Below are positions 26,933 through 37,890 of a DNA stretch of 64,000 bases, piece by piece; within the stretch, counting starts at the first letter, position 1; every line of letters starts with the position of its first letter. A program made the translations under genes and the position numbers. The notes below the pieces were generated by a model. The model had not been told where the DNA came from and made no database searches. It saw only the letters and a list, made by a program, of their open reading frames with translations. Source of the stretch: Psychrobacter glacincola (lineage in GTDB: Bacteria; Pseudomonadota; Gammaproteobacteria; Pseudomonadales; Moraxellaceae); assembly GCF_904846075.1 (NCBI RefSeq), contig NZ_CAJGZH010000002.1, positions 1,101,274 to 1,165,273 on the forward strand, written 5' to 3'.

Positions 26933-27961
26933 GTGAGTAATAAAATGAAAGCGGCCGTGCTGCATGAATTCGGACAACCCTTAGAAATTGAAGAAGTAGA
27001 TATCCCAACCGCAGGTGCTGGTCAAATTGTCGTAAAAATGCAGGCATCAGGTGTCTGTCATACCGATTTGCATGCCATTGAGGGCGATTGGCCAGTCAAA
27101 CCTAGCCCACCGTTTATCCCAGGCCACGAAGGCGTTGGTCTTATCACCGCCGTTGGTGAAAATGTCCATCATGTCAAAGAAGGCGACCGAGTCGGTATCC
27201 CTTGGCTCTACTCTGCTTGTGGACACTGTACCCATTGCTTAGGTGGTTGGGAAACATTATGCGAAAGCCAACAAAACTCTGGTTACTCGGTAAACGGCAG
27301 CTTTGCAGAATACGTCCTAGCAGATGCCAACTATGTCGGTATCATTCCTGAAAGCGTTGACTCTATTGAAATTGCACCAGTGTTATGTGCAGGCGTCACG
27401 GTCTACAAAGGTCTTAAAATGACCGACACCAAGCCAGGCGATTGGGTTGTCATTTCAGGTATCGGTGGACTGGGACATATGGCTGTTCAGTATGCCATTG
27501 CAATGGGATTGAACGTTGCTGCTGTGGATATTGATGACGAAAAACTGGCATTCGCTAAAAAATTGGGCGCCAAAGTCACTGTCAATGCGAAAAATACTGA
27601 CCCTGCTGAATATCTACAAAAAGAAATCGGCGGTGCTCACGGTGCGCTCGTGACAGCAGTATCTTCAAAAGCTTTTGATCAAGCGTTGGGCATGTTACGA
27701 CGCGGTGGTACTTTGGTCTGTAATGGTCTACCAACGGGCGAATTCCCAGTATCTATTTTTGATACTGTTTTAAACGGTATTACCATTCGTGGCTCAATCG
27801 TTGGTACGCGTCTCGACTTGCAAGAGTCGCTAGACATGGCAGCAGCAGGCAAAGTAAAAGCCACCGTTGCCGCTGAGCCACTAGAAAATATCAATGATAT
27901 CTTTGATCGTATGCGTGATGGCAAAATCGAAGGTCGCATTGTCATTGACTATAGTCTGTAG
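26933..27961 (+). CDS. adhP: Zinc-dependent alcohol dehydrogenase, AdhP type
   Basis: 342 residues of medium-chain dehydrogenase fold. Catalytic zinc ligands lie in [10 protein letters not shown] and PGHEGVG. The structural zinc uses the four-Cys block [20 protein letters not shown]. The NAD site is [15 protein letters not shown]. It resembles E. coli AdhP over its full length. The start is GTG at 26933, 8 bases after AAGGAG; an ATG at 26915 would place that ribosome site inside the gene. Oxidises ethanol and similar alcohols to the aldehyde used by the upstream AldB. It lies 97 bases after aldB in the same orientation. Confidence 0.93.
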   Translation: MSNKMKAAVLHEFGQPLEIEEVDIPTAGAGQIVVKMQASGVCHTDLHAIEGDWPVKPSPPFIPGHEGVGLITAVGENVHHVKEGDRVGIPWLYSACGHCTHCLGGWETLCESQQNSGYSVNGSFAEYVLADANYVGIIPESVDSIEIAPVLCAGVTVYKGLKMTDTKPGDWVVISGIGGLGHMAVQYAIAMGLNVAAVDIDDEKLAFAKKLGAKVTVNAKNTDPAEYLQKEIGGAHGALVTAVSSKAFDQALGMLRRGGTLVCNGLPTGEFPVSIFDTVLNGITIRGSIVGTRLDLQESLDMAAAGKVKATVAAEPLENINDIFDRMRDGKIEGRIVIDYSL

Positions 27962-28042
27962 CAACAATTATCTAGCCACATGCTTTATGATATTTTGAGA
28001 TTCATAACATCGTCTCAATGACTGGCTAGAGTAATCATCAGT

Positions 28043-28114
28043 AAAGGGTCGTATCGTTTTCAACCACATATGATAAATGATGTGAGTGAATATGATGCGA
28101 CCCTTTATTTTCTA
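28043..28114 (+). terminator. Long stem-loop between adhP and the DUF779 gene
   Basis: A 13-pair stem AAAGGGTCGTATC / GATGCGACCCTTT (with a G-U pair) closes a 38-base loop and is followed by TATTTTCT. It may end the aldB-adhP transcript in part or protect its 3' end. Confidence 0.55.
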
Positions 28115-28167
28115 CTCAGTATGATTATGAAAGACATCCGTTCGGGTCTAACGATAAGGAAGTTATT

Positions 28168-28494
28168 ATGAACGTCACAGCGACAGAGTCCTGCAAAGCA
28201 TTAATCGACTTACTAAAATCTAAGCACGGTGAGCTGATGTTTCATCAATCAGGCGGCTGCTGCGATGGCAGTTCACCCATGTGTTATCCATTAGGCGAAT
28301 TTAAAGTAGGCGGACAAGACGTACTCATCGGCGAGCTGGTTGGCTGTCCATTTTATATGGGTAAAGCTCAGCATAAGCTCTGGCAACATACCGATCTAAC
28401 AATAGATGTGGTCGATGGACGCGGAGCCAGTTTTTCGCTTGAAATACCTGAAGGTAAGCGCTTTATCGTACGTTCAGAGATATGTGCTATATAA
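28168..28494 (+). CDS. DUF779 protein
   Basis: 108 residues. The family opening KHGELMFHQSGGCCDGSSPMCYP is clear, with a Cys-rich pair CC and further Cys in ELVGCPFYM. The second half (WQHTDLTIDVVDGRGASFSLEIPEGKRFIVRSEIC) also fits. The function is not established, but DUF779 genes are commonly found next to AldB/ExaC-type aldehyde dehydrogenases, as here. The Cys residues suggest metal binding or a redox role. The ribosome site TAAGGAAG precedes the ATG. Confidence 0.9.
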   Translation: MNVTATESCKALIDLLKSKHGELMFHQSGGCCDGSSPMCYPLGEFKVGGQDVLIGELVGCPFYMGKAQHKLWQHTDLTIDVVDGRGASFSLEIPEGKRFIVRSEICAI

Positions 28495-28690
28495 GTTTAA
28501 ATAGCCTATACCAGCGTTTTAACGACCTAGTATTGTTTTGCCATGCCATATGTTGATTGATAAGTACCCCTTAGTCATTTTTATTTTATTATTCCAGCAA
28601 AATAATAGATACTGTAATGCATACCCTATTTCAATAAACGCGTTTTAACGAGCACGTTTTACTCAGCATGGATGCTAGAAGGAATATAAA

Positions 28691-30334
28691 ATGGAATTTG
28701 ATAAAAAATTTGATTACGTCATCGTGGGTGGTGGTTCAGCTGGCTGCGTACTTGCTAGCCGATTAACAGAAAACCCAGACATTAGTGTCTGCTTATTAGA
28801 ATATGGCGGTGAAGGCAAAGACCTTGCTGTCCGTGTCCCTGCCGGACTGATTTTGATGGTGCCAGGCAAGCCGCTGAAACTGAATAATTGGTGCTTTCAC
28901 ACCACGCCGCAGACGCACCTGAATGACCGCCGTGGCTTCCAACCACGTGGTCAATGCTTAGGCGGTTCATCCGCTATCAATGCCATGATTTATACGCGTG
29001 GTAGTGCGCTCGATTATGAACGTTGGGTAGAACAAGGCTGTACTGGCTGGGGATTTGATGATGTACTGCCCTACTTTATCAAAGCAGAAAATAATATTCA
29101 TGGTAGCGGCGAGCTGCATGGTGATAGCGGACCGCTGCATGTCAGCGACTTACTGAGTCCGCGTGATATCTCCAAAGCATTCGTAGAAGCCGCCATCACC
29201 AATGGTTTAGATCATAATCAAGATTTTAATGGCGAAAAGCAAGACGGTACAGGGCTATATCAAGTCACCCACTTTCATGGCGAAAAACAAGGTCAACGCT
29301 GCTCTGCGGCGGCCGCTTATCTACATCCAGTACAAAACCGATCAAATCTGACCGTCATCACCCACGCCCAAGCCAACCGCGTCATCTTTGAAGACAAACA
29401 AGCCGTTGGTGTCGCTTATGAAAAAGATGGCGTCGAGCATGCGGTTATGGCGCGTCATGAAGTGATATTATCTGGGGGCACTTTTGGCTCGCCCAAAGTC
29501 CTGATGTTGTCAGGTATTGGACCTGCTGAGCATCTACAATCGCATGGCATCGACGTCGTGGTAGATGCGCCCGATGTTGGTGGTAATCTACAAGATCATT
29601 TGGATGTCGTTTTTGATTACGAAGTCAATACCACTGACGTCATCGGTATTGGTATGGCGACGATTTCGACATTGACCAAAAGTATTCGGCAGTGGAGAAA
29701 GGATGGTACAGGCCTTTTGTCTACCAACTATGCTGAAGCGGGCGCGTTCTTTAGTGTCGGTGACGACCCAAAAGAGTGGCCAAATACCCAACTGCACTTT
29801 GTCATATCCCGCGTGATTGAGCACGGTCGTGATCTCAGACGTGGCTTTGCGGTCTCTTGTCACAGTTGCTACCTACGCCCTGAAAGCCGCGGTACGGTCA
29901 GACTGGACTCCGCCGACCCCTCAGACGCGGTATTGATTGATCCAAACTACCTCTCGCACCCAAAAGATGTGGAATATATGATTGCAGGCGCGGAGCGTAC
30001 GCGCGCCATCATGCAAGAATCACCCATCGCCAAATATATTACTGAAGACTACCCTGCCCCCTATATCGAAAAAGACGGTATGCTCGGCTATATTCGCAAC
30101 AAGTCAGATACCATTTATCATCCTGTCGGCACTTGCCGTATGGGTTCAGATGACCAGTCCGTGGTTGATTTGCAATTAAAAGTACGCGGTGTAAAGGGAT
30201 TAAGGGTCATCGATGCCTCAATCATGCCGACTCTCATCAGCGGTAACACCAATGCGCCAACGATTATGATTGCTGAAAAACTCGCAGATCTTATCAAAGC
30301 AAACCACGGTCATATCGAACGAATCACGCCATAA
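28691..30334 (+). CDS. GMC-family alcohol/choline dehydrogenase-like flavoprotein
   Basis: 547 residues. FAD site [25 protein letters not shown] signature 1 [20 protein letters not shown], signature 2 [19 protein letters not shown], and a C-terminal active-site His in [12 protein letters not shown] followed by [25 protein letters not shown]. This is the AlkJ-like branch of membrane-associated alcohol dehydrogenases, though choline or another alcohol cannot be excluded. The gene follows the alcohol/aldehyde set by 196 bases and probably widens its alcohol range. A second GMC enzyme (betA) is in the window. The ATG follows AGAAGGAAT. Confidence 0.9.
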   Translation: MEFDKKFDYVIVGGGSAGCVLASRLTENPDISVCLLEYGGEGKDLAVRVPAGLILMVPGKPLKLNNWCFHTTPQTHLNDRRGFQPRGQCLGGSSAINAMIYTRGSALDYERWVEQGCTGWGFDDVLPYFIKAENNIHGSGELHGDSGPLHVSDLLSPRDISKAFVEAAITNGLDHNQDFNGEKQDGTGLYQVTHFHGEKQGQRCSAAAAYLHPVQNRSNLTVITHAQANRVIFEDKQAVGVAYEKDGVEHAVMARHEVILSGGTFGSPKVLMLSGIGPAEHLQSHGIDVVVDAPDVGGNLQDHLDVVFDYEVNTTDVIGIGMATISTLTKSIRQWRKDGTGLLSTNYAEAGAFFSVGDDPKEWPNTQLHFVISRVIEHGRDLRRGFAVSCHSCYLRPESRGTVRLDSADPSDAVLIDPNYLSHPKDVEYMIAGAERTRAIMQESPIAKYITEDYPAPYIEKDGMLGYIRNKSDTIYHPVGTCRMGSDDQSVVDLQLKVRGVKGLRVIDASIMPTLISGNTNAPTIMIAEKLADLIKANHGHIERITP

Positions 30335-30790
30335 AACATGGGAAGCTAAGCGTCTTATAATTAGTATTCTTATTTAAGAAACTTATTTACTAAAACTTTA
30401 TATTCAATAAAATGAAAATAAGTAGATTGTATAAAAGTTTAACCCATATTTTTTCGTGGTTATTTTATCAGCATTTCTAAAACAAGGAGAAACTCTAACG
30501 AATTCGGCAATAAAGATAGTAAAACAGAACGTTTTCTATCAAATTAGCTTACGGATGTCTTGCATTACCACTGTTGAACAGAGTATATTTAAACCACTTA
30601 TTTATATCGGTATTTTTTGCAAATCTGAATAATGGCTAATACAACCTAAAATATTTTTTATTTTGCATATTAGAAACACGATATAAACAATTGCTTTAAA
30701 GGGAATTAAAAGCACGCTCATTATATTTATAGGTCAAAAACGATCTTATAAATATATTGGCGACTATTTATCATTACATAGGATGTAATA
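30335..30790. other. Intergenic region, 456 bases, ahead of the peptide transporter
   Basis: Very AT-rich. It must hold the promoter of the dppA-like operon. I see no RNA gene, coding frame or strong hairpin. Confidence 0.45.
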
Positions 30791-32431
30791 ATGCAAAAAT
30801 CACTCTTCAAACTGACGATGTTGGCGACAGTAATTCTAGGCATCAGTGCCTGTAGCGGCGACAACAAAACCACCGATGAATCTGCTGCCAGCTCAGATGC
30901 TAAAGCAGCCAAAACCTTACTTTATTGCTCAGAAGGTAGTCCGGCTGGATTTGATCCAGCACAGTACACTGCAGGTACCGATTTTGATGCGAGCGCCTTT
31001 CCCATCTACAACGGCTTGGTAGAATTCAAAAGAGATGGTACTGAGATTCAGCCAGCCTTAGCCGAAAGCTGGGATATTAGTGAAGACGGCAAGACTTATA
31101 CCTTTAACCTACGTAAAGGGGTTAAATATGGTAAGACCGATTACTTTACCCCAACCCGTGATTTCAACGCAGATGACATTGTCTTTACCCTAGAGCGTAT
31201 CACCAATCCAGACTTTGAATTTAACAAAGCTTATCCTGCTGAGTTCCCTTATTCGGTCGGTATGGGGCTACCTGATATTATCTCCAATATCGAAAAAGTT
31301 GATGACAATACCGTAAAAATCACCCTAAGTGAAACCAATGCACCATTTTTACAGAACCTAGCGATGCCCTTCGCTTATATCGATTCTGCTGAGTATGCAG
31401 AAAAGTTAATGGCTTCTGGTAATGCTGCTGATATCAACACCAAACCTGTGGGTACAGGACCTTTCGTGTTTACCTCTTATCAAAAAGACGCGCAAATTCG
31501 TTATACCAAAAATCCAGACTACTGGAACAAAGATGATATTCATATTGATAATCTAGTCTTTGTCATCACCAAAGATTCAGCAGTGCGTGCGCAAAAAGTG
31601 CAAGCAGGTGAATGTCATGTGTCCGCTTATCCAAAACCGGCCGAAATTGACTCTGTCAAAAAATCTGGTAAGGCCACCGTTCTCGATCAACCCGGCTTTA
31701 ATGTCGGCTATGTCGGCTATAACGTTGAAAAACCGAAGCTTAGCGACCTTAAAGTTCGCCAAGCATTAGACATGGCCATTAATAAAGACGCTATTATCAA
31801 TGCGGTTTATCAAAGCGAAGGATTAAAAGCCACCAATCCAATGCCGCCCACACAATGGGGCTACGATAAATCTATCAAAGATGCGCCTTATGATGTGGAA
31901 AAGGCCAAGTCCCTTATAAAAGAAGCAGGCGCGGACAAACTTGCCATTAATCTATGGTATATGCCCGTTCAACGCCCATACAATCCTAATGCCAAACTCA
32001 TGGCTGAAATGCTACAAGCAGATTGGGCAAAAATTGGTGTCGATACCAAGCTTGTGACGTATGAATGGGGCGAGTATCTAAACCGCGCTGCTAAAGGTGA
32101 GCCTGATGTCATTCTAGCAGGCTGGACTGGTGATAATGGGGATCCTGACAACTGGCTAGGTACGTTGCTATCTTGTGATGCGGTCGGTGGCAATAACTAC
32201 TCACGCTGGTGTAATAAAGACTTTGACACTTTGGTGACTAACGCCCGTCAGATTACCAATCAAGATGAGCGCGTCAACGACTATGTACAAGCTCAGCAGA
32301 TATTCAAAGAGCAATTGCCTTGGACGACAATGGCGCATTCGGTGGTCACGGTATTCACCGCACCAAACGTCGTCGATTATAAAATTAGTCCGCTTGGCTC
32401 AATACGCTTCGATGGTGTAAAGGTTGAATAA
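30791..32431 (+). CDS. dppA: Dipeptide-type ABC transporter substrate-binding lipoprotein
   Basis: 546 residues, SBP_bac_5 family. A lipoprotein signal (TMLATVILGISAC, Cys at about 21) replaces the plain signal of E. coli DppA. Core blocks: LLYCSEGSPAGFDPAQYTAGTDFDASAFPIYNGLVEF, LAESWDISEDGKTYTFNLRKGVKYG, GTGPFVFTSYQKDAQIRYTKNPDYW, and QVKVRQALDMAI-like DLKVRQALDMAINKDAI. It captures di- or oligopeptides, or possibly heme, at the outer face of the inner membrane and feeds DppBCDF. First gene of a complete importer operon. Confidence 0.92.
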   Translation: MQKSLFKLTMLATVILGISACSGDNKTTDESAASSDAKAAKTLLYCSEGSPAGFDPAQYTAGTDFDASAFPIYNGLVEFKRDGTEIQPALAESWDISEDGKTYTFNLRKGVKYGKTDYFTPTRDFNADDIVFTLERITNPDFEFNKAYPAEFPYSVGMGLPDIISNIEKVDDNTVKITLSETNAPFLQNLAMPFAYIDSAEYAEKLMASGNAADINTKPVGTGPFVFTSYQKDAQIRYTKNPDYWNKDDIHIDNLVFVITKDSAVRAQKVQAGECHVSAYPKPAEIDSVKKSGKATVLDQPGFNVGYVGYNVEKPKLSDLKVRQALDMAINKDAIINAVYQSEGLKATNPMPPTQWGYDKSIKDAPYDVEKAKSLIKEAGADKLAINLWYMPVQRPYNPNAKLMAEMLQADWAKIGVDTKLVTYEWGEYLNRAAKGEPDVILAGWTGDNGDPDNWLGTLLSCDAVGGNNYSRWCNKDFDTLVTNARQITNQDERVNDYVQAQQIFKEQLPWTTMAHSVVTVFTAPNVVDYKISPLGSIRFDGVKVE

Positions 32432-32481
32432 CCTGAGCTGATGACGTCCGGTAAGACATGCATGATTGTTTAATTTATATT

Positions 32482-32510
32482 CGGCTGGGTCAGACACTCT
32501 GCTCCAGCCG
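32482..32510 (+). terminator. Stem-loop between dppA and dppB
   Basis: Stem CGGCTGG / CCAGCCG with a 15-base loop, 50 bases after the binding-protein stop. The T run is poor (TATTTATA), so partial termination or mRNA protection is more likely than a full stop. Such elements often raise binding-protein over permease levels. Confidence 0.45.
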
Positions 32511-32636
32511 TATTTATATGAGTTAAGCACCTTATTAAGCACTTTTTAAGCATTTTGTCACCGACTCTCTCATCTCTGCCAACATTCTACTCATCGATCT
32601 AAAACGATGAACCACAACTATTGAATTGAGCAGCCC

Positions 32637-33653
32637 ATGCTACTTTATATTTTGCGTCGCATTGCCATTCTAATTCCTGTCTATCTTGGCTTAACGCTAT
32701 CGACATTTACCCTAATTCGGCTCGTCCCTGGAGATGCCGTCGAGATTATGATGGGTGAGCGTATGGTCGATCCGGAGCTACATGCTCGAGCGTTAGAAAG
32801 ACTTGGCTTAGACAAACCCCTCATTGTCCAATATTGGGATTACTTAACCGGAATATTGACCGGTGATTTTGGTCAATCCTTTCGTACTCGTACTCCGGTA
32901 TTACAAGACTTCTTTGCTCATTTTGTACCAACCTTAGAGCTGGCTTTGTGTGCCATTGTCATTGCCAGTGTTGTCGGTGTGAGCTTAGGTATCTTTGCCG
33001 CGCTACGACGTGGTACATGGATTGACTACACTTTAATGTCAGGGGCGCTGGCTGGCTACTCTATGCCCATCTATTTATTGGGGCCTATCCTGACTGGTAT
33101 ATTCGCCCATTATCTCGGCCTGTTGCCCGTCGCTGGTGTCATATCTGTCGCGCAGTTTTTAGACGTCAAACCTTTATATGGATCATGGCTACTTGGCTCT
33201 TTAACATCAGGAGAACCTGGCGCATTTTGGGATGTGGTGAAACACTTTATCCTACCGTCTATTGCCTTATCGACCATACCACTCGCAATGATTGCACGGA
33301 TGACACGCTCGGCGATGCTAGAGGTGTTAGATGAGGACTACGTGCGTACAGCGCGCGCCAAAGGCCTATCGCCGCGCCGCGTGATATTGGTACACGTCAT
33401 GCGCAATGCCTTGATTACTGTGGTGACTGTAATTGGCTTACAGATGGCGACCTTGCTCGCGGGGGCTATTATCACTGAGACTATCTTTAGTTGGCCAGGT
33501 GTTGGTAATTGGCTGCTCGATGGGTTTTTCACTCGTGATTATCCTATTGTGCAAAACGGTATTTTATTGGTCGCCACCGCCCTGATTTTGGTTAGTTTAT
33601 TTATTGATATTTTGTATGGTCTTATTAATCCGCGTATTCGACATACTTCTTAA
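32637..33653 (+). CDS. dppB: Peptide ABC transporter permease, DppB type
   Basis: 338 residues with six membrane segments. Opening RRIAILIPVYLGLTLSTFTLIRLVPGDAVEIMMG and the EAA-type loop DEDYVRTARAKGLSPRRVILVHVMRNALI are standard for DppB/OppB. The C-terminal VQNGILLVATALILVSLFIDILYGLINPRIR also fits. It pairs with DppC to form the membrane channel. It lies 205 bases after dppA, with a stem-loop between. Confidence 0.93.
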   Translation: MLLYILRRIAILIPVYLGLTLSTFTLIRLVPGDAVEIMMGERMVDPELHARALERLGLDKPLIVQYWDYLTGILTGDFGQSFRTRTPVLQDFFAHFVPTLELALCAIVIASVVGVSLGIFAALRRGTWIDYTLMSGALAGYSMPIYLLGPILTGIFAHYLGLLPVAGVISVAQFLDVKPLYGSWLLGSLTSGEPGAFWDVVKHFILPSIALSTIPLAMIARMTRSAMLEVLDEDYVRTARAKGLSPRRVILVHVMRNALITVVTVIGLQMATLLAGAIITETIFSWPGVGNWLLDGFFTRDYPIVQNGILLVATALILVSLFIDILYGLINPRIRHTS

Positions 33654-33795
33654 TTTAACATTGATAAATACTCATATTATAAATAGTGGTTATTGGTGTT
33701 TGTACGGTCTTGAGTGAGTTTTAGCACATTTTAAATGATTGCTAGAAATGGAACTCTACATACTTGTAACGCGTTAGCCACTATAGGAACTGCTC

Positions 33796-34710
33796 ATGAA
33801 GCCTTCTGTTCTTCCCTCTGATGTCAATCTTATGGCCGCCACACCGCCGTCATCTTGGCAGCTATTTTTATCGACATTCTGCCGAAATAAAGGCGCGGTG
33901 CTTGGTTTTATTGTACTGGCATTGATGGTCATTATTGCCATCCTTGCGCCTGCCATTGCGCCCCATGACCCTTACGAGTTATTTACTGGTCAAGAGCAGT
34001 TGCCGCCTGCCTTTCTGGATGGCGGCAATACCATGTTTTGGCTAGGCACGGATGATGCTGGACGAGACACCTTGTCTCGGGTAATGTATGGCGCGCGTTA
34101 TTCTCTATTTATCGGTCTGAGCGCGACGACTCTTGCCATGTTAGTCGGTGTTTCATTGGGACTTAGTGCTGCATTTTGGCCCAAGGTTTGGGGCAAAGCG
34201 GTCATGCTGGCCAATGATATTTTGATGTCTTATCCGAGCTTACTATTAGCCATCATCATTGCCGCTATCCTAGGTCCTTCTATGACCAATACGATCATTA
34301 CGATTGCACTGGTCTGTACGCCACCTTTTATTCGTTTGACTCGTGCTACCGCGATGGTAGAGCTACAGCGTGAATACTTTATCGCTTCGCAAGTGATGGG
34401 TGCTGGCGTGTTGCGCTTATTGTTTATCACTATTTTGCCCAACTGTATGGCCCCGCTCATCGTGCAGGCGACGATGATTTTCTCTTCTGCTATTTTAGAA
34501 GCAGGTGCGATTGGTTTCTTAGGCTTTGGTGTTCAGCCACCCGATGCTGAATGGGGTGCAATGCTTGGTACGGCGCGTCAATATATTCAAAGTAATGTTT
34601 GGCTAGCGATTTGGCCCGGTGTCGCTATTTTCTTAGCCGCATTGTCGATTAACTTGACTGGTGATGGCCTACGCGATGCGCTAGATCCCAAATTAAAGCA
34701 GGTGACCTAA
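33796..34710 (+). CDS. dppC: Peptide ABC transporter permease, DppC type
   Basis: 304 residues with five or six membrane segments. [13 protein letters not shown] and [28 protein letters not shown] are hallmark DppC/OppC stretches. The EAA-type loop is [25 protein letters not shown]. The C-terminus ends [18 protein letters not shown]. It lies 142 bases after dppB, an unusually large gap inside a dpp operon, but in the same direction. One base separates it from dppD. Confidence 0.93.
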   Translation: MKPSVLPSDVNLMAATPPSSWQLFLSTFCRNKGAVLGFIVLALMVIIAILAPAIAPHDPYELFTGQEQLPPAFLDGGNTMFWLGTDDAGRDTLSRVMYGARYSLFIGLSATTLAMLVGVSLGLSAAFWPKVWGKAVMLANDILMSYPSLLLAIIIAAILGPSMTNTIITIALVCTPPFIRLTRATAMVELQREYFIASQVMGAGVLRLLFITILPNCMAPLIVQATMIFSSAILEAGAIGFLGFGVQPPDAEWGAMLGTARQYIQSNVWLAIWPGVAIFLAALSINLTGDGLRDALDPKLKQVT

Positions 34711-34711
34711 G

Positions 34712-35794
34712 ATGACTGAACCATTAATTAAAACGCCTATCACTCACACTTCTATGAATGACGCATCAAAAAAAGAATCACCATTGCTGTTAGATATTGA
34801 AAATCTTTCAGTGACTTTCGGGCAAGGTGTGCGCGCTTTTCGTGCAGTCGATGATGTGTCGTTAAAGATTACACAAGGTGAGGTCATCGCTGTCGTGGGT
34901 GAATCTGGCTCGGGTAAGTCAGTTACGATGATGGCACTGATGGGGCTACTACCACCCTCTGCAACTGTCCGTTCCAAGCGCGTTATGTTCGATGATAAAG
35001 ACATGCTCAGTATGTCAGCCAAAGAAAAACGCGGCATCATTGGCAAAGACATCTCAATGATCTTTCAAAATGCCATGTCTTGTCTAAATCCAAGCTTCAC
35101 GGTTGAGATGCAACTGGGCGAAGTATTACGTAAGCATCTAGGCTTGCGTGGCTCAGCCGTACAGGCGCGTATCCTAGAGCTGTTAGAGCTGGTCGAGATG
35201 CCCGATGCCAAAAATCGACTCAAGGTTTATCCGCATCAGCTATCAGGCGGTATGAGTCAACGAGTTATGATTGCGATGGCAATTGCTTGTGAGCCCAAAC
35301 TACTCATCGCCGATGAACCTACCACCGCGCTCGATGTCACAGTACAAGCGCAAATCATGGACTTGCTAAGCCGATTGCAACGCGAAAAACAAATGGCGAT
35401 GATACTGATTACCCACGACTTGGGTTTGGTCGCGCAAAACTCGCGTGATGTCGCGGTCATGTATGCCGGACAAGTGGTCGAAACCAGTACCGTGCCGGAG
35501 ATTTTTCAAAAGCCTGCTCACCCTTATACGGAGGCCTTGCTGCAAGCCATTCCAGAGCTGGCTATCGGTCAAGACCGTCTGAACAGCTTACCCGGTGTCG
35601 TACCCAGCCAATACGATCGCCCGAGTGGTTGCTTATTGTCTCCTCGTTGTCCGTATAAAGAAGCCGCTTGTGAGGTTCCACCGCCCATTTTAGATACGCC
35701 CAATGGCAAAGTGCGCTGTATTCACGCTGACCTACCAAGCTCACCTACTCGCATTTCTACCCCTCACCCTGCTACTTTGGAGTCCCAAGTATGA
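34712..35794 (+). CDS. dppD: Peptide ABC transporter ATP-binding protein, DppD type
   Basis: 360 residues. Walker [10 protein letters not shown]-loop [17 protein letters not shown] signature LSGGMSQRV, Walker [13 protein letters not shown] and the switch His in ILITHDLG. The C-terminal oligopeptide-transporter extension ([12 protein letters not shown], then four Cys including [15 protein letters not shown] and VRCIH) may bind an iron-sulfur cluster, as seen in this family. The N-terminus has about 18 extra residues before the domain begins at LLDIENLSV. It overlaps dppF by 4 bases (ATGA). Confidence 0.94.
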   Translation: MTEPLIKTPITHTSMNDASKKESPLLLDIENLSVTFGQGVRAFRAVDDVSLKITQGEVIAVVGESGSGKSVTMMALMGLLPPSATVRSKRVMFDDKDMLSMSAKEKRGIIGKDISMIFQNAMSCLNPSFTVEMQLGEVLRKHLGLRGSAVQARILELLELVEMPDAKNRLKVYPHQLSGGMSQRVMIAMAIACEPKLLIADEPTTALDVTVQAQIMDLLSRLQREKQMAMILITHDLGLVAQNSRDVAVMYAGQVVETSTVPEIFQKPAHPYTEALLQAIPELAIGQDRLNSLPGVVPSQYDRPSGCLLSPRCPYKEAACEVPPPILDTPNGKVRCIHADLPSSPTRISTPHPATLESQV

Positions 35795-36762
35795 GTAATA
35801 AAGTGGTCCTAAAAGCAGACAATCTACATAAACACTACCCAGTATCCCAAGGGTTGGGTAAAGCAAAAGCATATGTCAAAGCACTCAATGGTATCTCATT
35901 CGAGCTTGAGGCTGGCAAGACGCTGGCCGTCGTTGGTGAGTCAGGCTGCGGTAAGTCTACCCTTGCCCGCCAGTTGACACTGATTGAAGAGCCTACTGAT
36001 GGCGAGCTATTTATCAACGATGAAGGCACCACTGGCTATAGCAGAAAAGCGCTCAAAGAGCTACGTACCGAAATCCAAATGGTCTTTCAAAATCCTTATG
36101 GCAGCCTCAATCCGCGTCATACCATCGGCTATCAATTGACTGAACCATTGGATATCCATACCAAACTTTCTAAAGACGACAAGCGTGACAAAATCAATGA
36201 GATGATGCGAAATGTTGGTCTGCGCCCCGAACATGCTGGCCGCTATCCACATATGTTTTCAGGGGGTCAGCGCCAACGTATTGCCCTCGCCCGCGCCATG
36301 ATGCTCAATCCTAAAATTGTCGTCGCTGATGAGCCAACTTCTGCGCTCGATGTATCCATTCAGGCACAAGTCTTGAATCTATTTATGGATTTACAGGATG
36401 AGTATCATACTGCTTACGTCTTTATCTCGCACAACTTATCTGTCGTACGCCACGTCGCTGATGATGTGATGGTCATGTATTTAGGTCAGGCTGTCGAACA
36501 CGGCCCGAAAGAAGCGATTTATAATGCGCCAAAACACCCATATACCATCGCTCTGTTGGCTGCTGCACCGACAGTAAATGGTCATAAGAACGATTTAACG
36601 CTACAAGGTGAGCTACCAAGCCCGCTCAATCCACCAAGTGGCTGCGCCCTGCACAAACGCTGCCCATATGCCAAGCAGCAATGCAGCGAGATAGAGCCGC
36701 AACTGCGAGAGTGGGACGGTCGATTGGTTGCTTGTTTACGTTTAGAAGAAATCTATGGATAA
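35791..36762 (+). CDS. dppF: Peptide ABC transporter ATP-binding protein, DppF type
   Basis: 323 residues. Walker [11 protein letters not shown]-loop [17 protein letters not shown], signature [14 protein letters not shown], Walker [13 protein letters not shown] and switch FISHNLS. The C-terminal extension has [12 protein letters not shown] and the Cys block [16 protein letters not shown]. It forms the ATPase heterodimer with DppD. It starts inside the dppD stop. Transcription probably ends at the hairpin 36823-36856, which lies in the convergent gene. Confidence 0.94.
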   Translation: MSNKVVLKADNLHKHYPVSQGLGKAKAYVKALNGISFELEAGKTLAVVGESGCGKSTLARQLTLIEEPTDGELFINDEGTTGYSRKALKELRTEIQMVFQNPYGSLNPRHTIGYQLTEPLDIHTKLSKDDKRDKINEMMRNVGLRPEHAGRYPHMFSGGQRQRIALARAMMLNPKIVVADEPTSALDVSIQAQVLNLFMDLQDEYHTAYVFISHNLSVVRHVADDVMVMYLGQAVEHGPKEAIYNAPKHPYTIALLAAAPTVNGHKNDLTLQGELPSPLNPPSGCALHKRCPYAKQQCSEIEPQLREWDGRLVACLRLEEIYG

Positions 36763-36774
36763 GACCATTAACGA

Positions 36775-37815
36775 CTAATCAATATTTACCACGCCCCAAC
36801 ATTTAGGAAATTTGCTACAACCAAAAAAGGCCTGACCTTGATTCAGGCCTTTTTTTGCAACACGTTCAACCATTTCTCCATGACATTTTGGACAGGTAGG
36901 TACTTGCTCTGGAACAACTGTATGATTGGTTGCACTAGACTTGCTCGTCTCACGCTCATTAGTTTTAAGGTCATTGCGCAATAGCTCAGACTCTACAACC
37001 TCAAACGGTGTAAGAAACACTTTATTAGCCATATCATATGGTGTATTTGTCTGCTGAGTACTAAAACTATCAATTGGTAAATCGCTAGATTCAATTTCAG
37101 TTTGACCAGACCATTGCAGCACTTCTCGGCTTTTCAGCGTGGCTCGTTTAGCGGTTTCTTTTATTACTGGCTCGAGTGTAGGCTTACTGGCAGTTTTAGC
37201 AATTGTTTTATCAGTGGAGTTACTGCTAGGCTGTTTGTTTGAGAGGCTATGCTTGTCTTTTAGATAGGCTTTATGCTCTCTATTGGTGCGCCAAGATTTG
37301 CTGAATCTGTTGCTATTAATCTGCTCAACGATAGACTTGACCTCGTCTTCAGTCAGTATCTCATCTTGTTTCTTCTTCACATAAGAGACCATCCCACCTG
37401 TCAATACGTGTTCGGGCAACTCATCACGAGTTTTTAGCTCACACTTCCCGATAAAAGCAATCATCGAATGGAAGTAGCTCAGCTCCAAGCCTAATAGATC
37501 CGCGAGCGTCTTAATGTGCAAGTAGTTTTGACGCAATGGGTTCTGAAATTTAAACTTACTTCCATTTGGGAAAGCTTGCGTCCACTGCTTTTGCTTCTCG
37601 CTACCATATATCCAGCCTTTATAATTTTTGGTTTCAATCACAAAGATGCCGTATACAGAAACGATGATATGATCGATTTGGGTACTGCCACCATTAGCTC
37701 GTGGCAAGGTAATACCGTTTAATCGGTGATAGACATCTTTTTCAAGTTTTAGCCACATGGCGACATTGATAACGGTCTCGCCTAGAAAGCCTTTGAAAGT
37801 GGATTTGAGGGACAT
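36775..37815 (-). CDS. NERD-domain protein with C-terminal topoisomerase-type zinc finger
   Basis: About 346 residues from the ATG at 37815; a TTG at 37866 would add 17. The NERD domain (about 10-120) shows GETVINVAMWL, STQIDHIIVSVYGIFVIETKNYKGWIYG, with the D and E-x-K residues of the nuclease-like core, and FQNPLRQNYLHIKTLADLL. A long polar linker follows. The C-terminal zinc finger CPKCHGEMVERVAKKG...FFGCSKFPKC is of the type I topoisomerase family. It may process DNA or RNA, but this is unproven. A perfect hairpin at 36823-36856 lies within the zinc-finger codons. Confidence 0.88.
   Translation of the reverse strand: MSLKSTFKGFLGETVINVAMWLKLEKDVYHRLNGITLPRANGGSTQIDHIIVSVYGIFVIETKNYKGWIYGSEKQKQWTQAFPNGSKFKFQNPLRQNYLHIKTLADLLGLELSYFHSMIAFIGKCELKTRDELPEHVLTGGMVSYVKKKQDEILTEDEVKSIVEQINSNRFSKSWRTNREHKAYLKDKHSLSNKQPSSNSTDKTIAKTASKPTLEPVIKETAKRATLKSREVLQWSGQTEIESSDLPIDSFSTQQTNTPYDMANKVFLTPFEVVESELLRNDLKTNERETSKSSATNHTVVPEQVPTCPKCHGEMVERVAKKGLNQGQAFFGCSKFPKCWGVVNID
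36823..36856. terminator. Bidirectional terminator hairpin inside the NERD coding region
   Basis: A perfect 13-pair stem AAAAAAGGCCTGA / TCAGGCCTTTTTT has a 7-base loop and T runs on both strands. It lies 61 bases after the dppF stop, where a dpp operon terminator is expected. It also lies about 50 bases before the end of the convergent NERD gene, encoding KKGLNQGQAFF. Confidence 0.75.
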
Positions 37816-37890
37816 GGTTTTTTTCTTGAAAGTGGTTATGAAAAAATAAATAACGTTCAATATCAATATACTAATTACTTTTGGTTAAAA

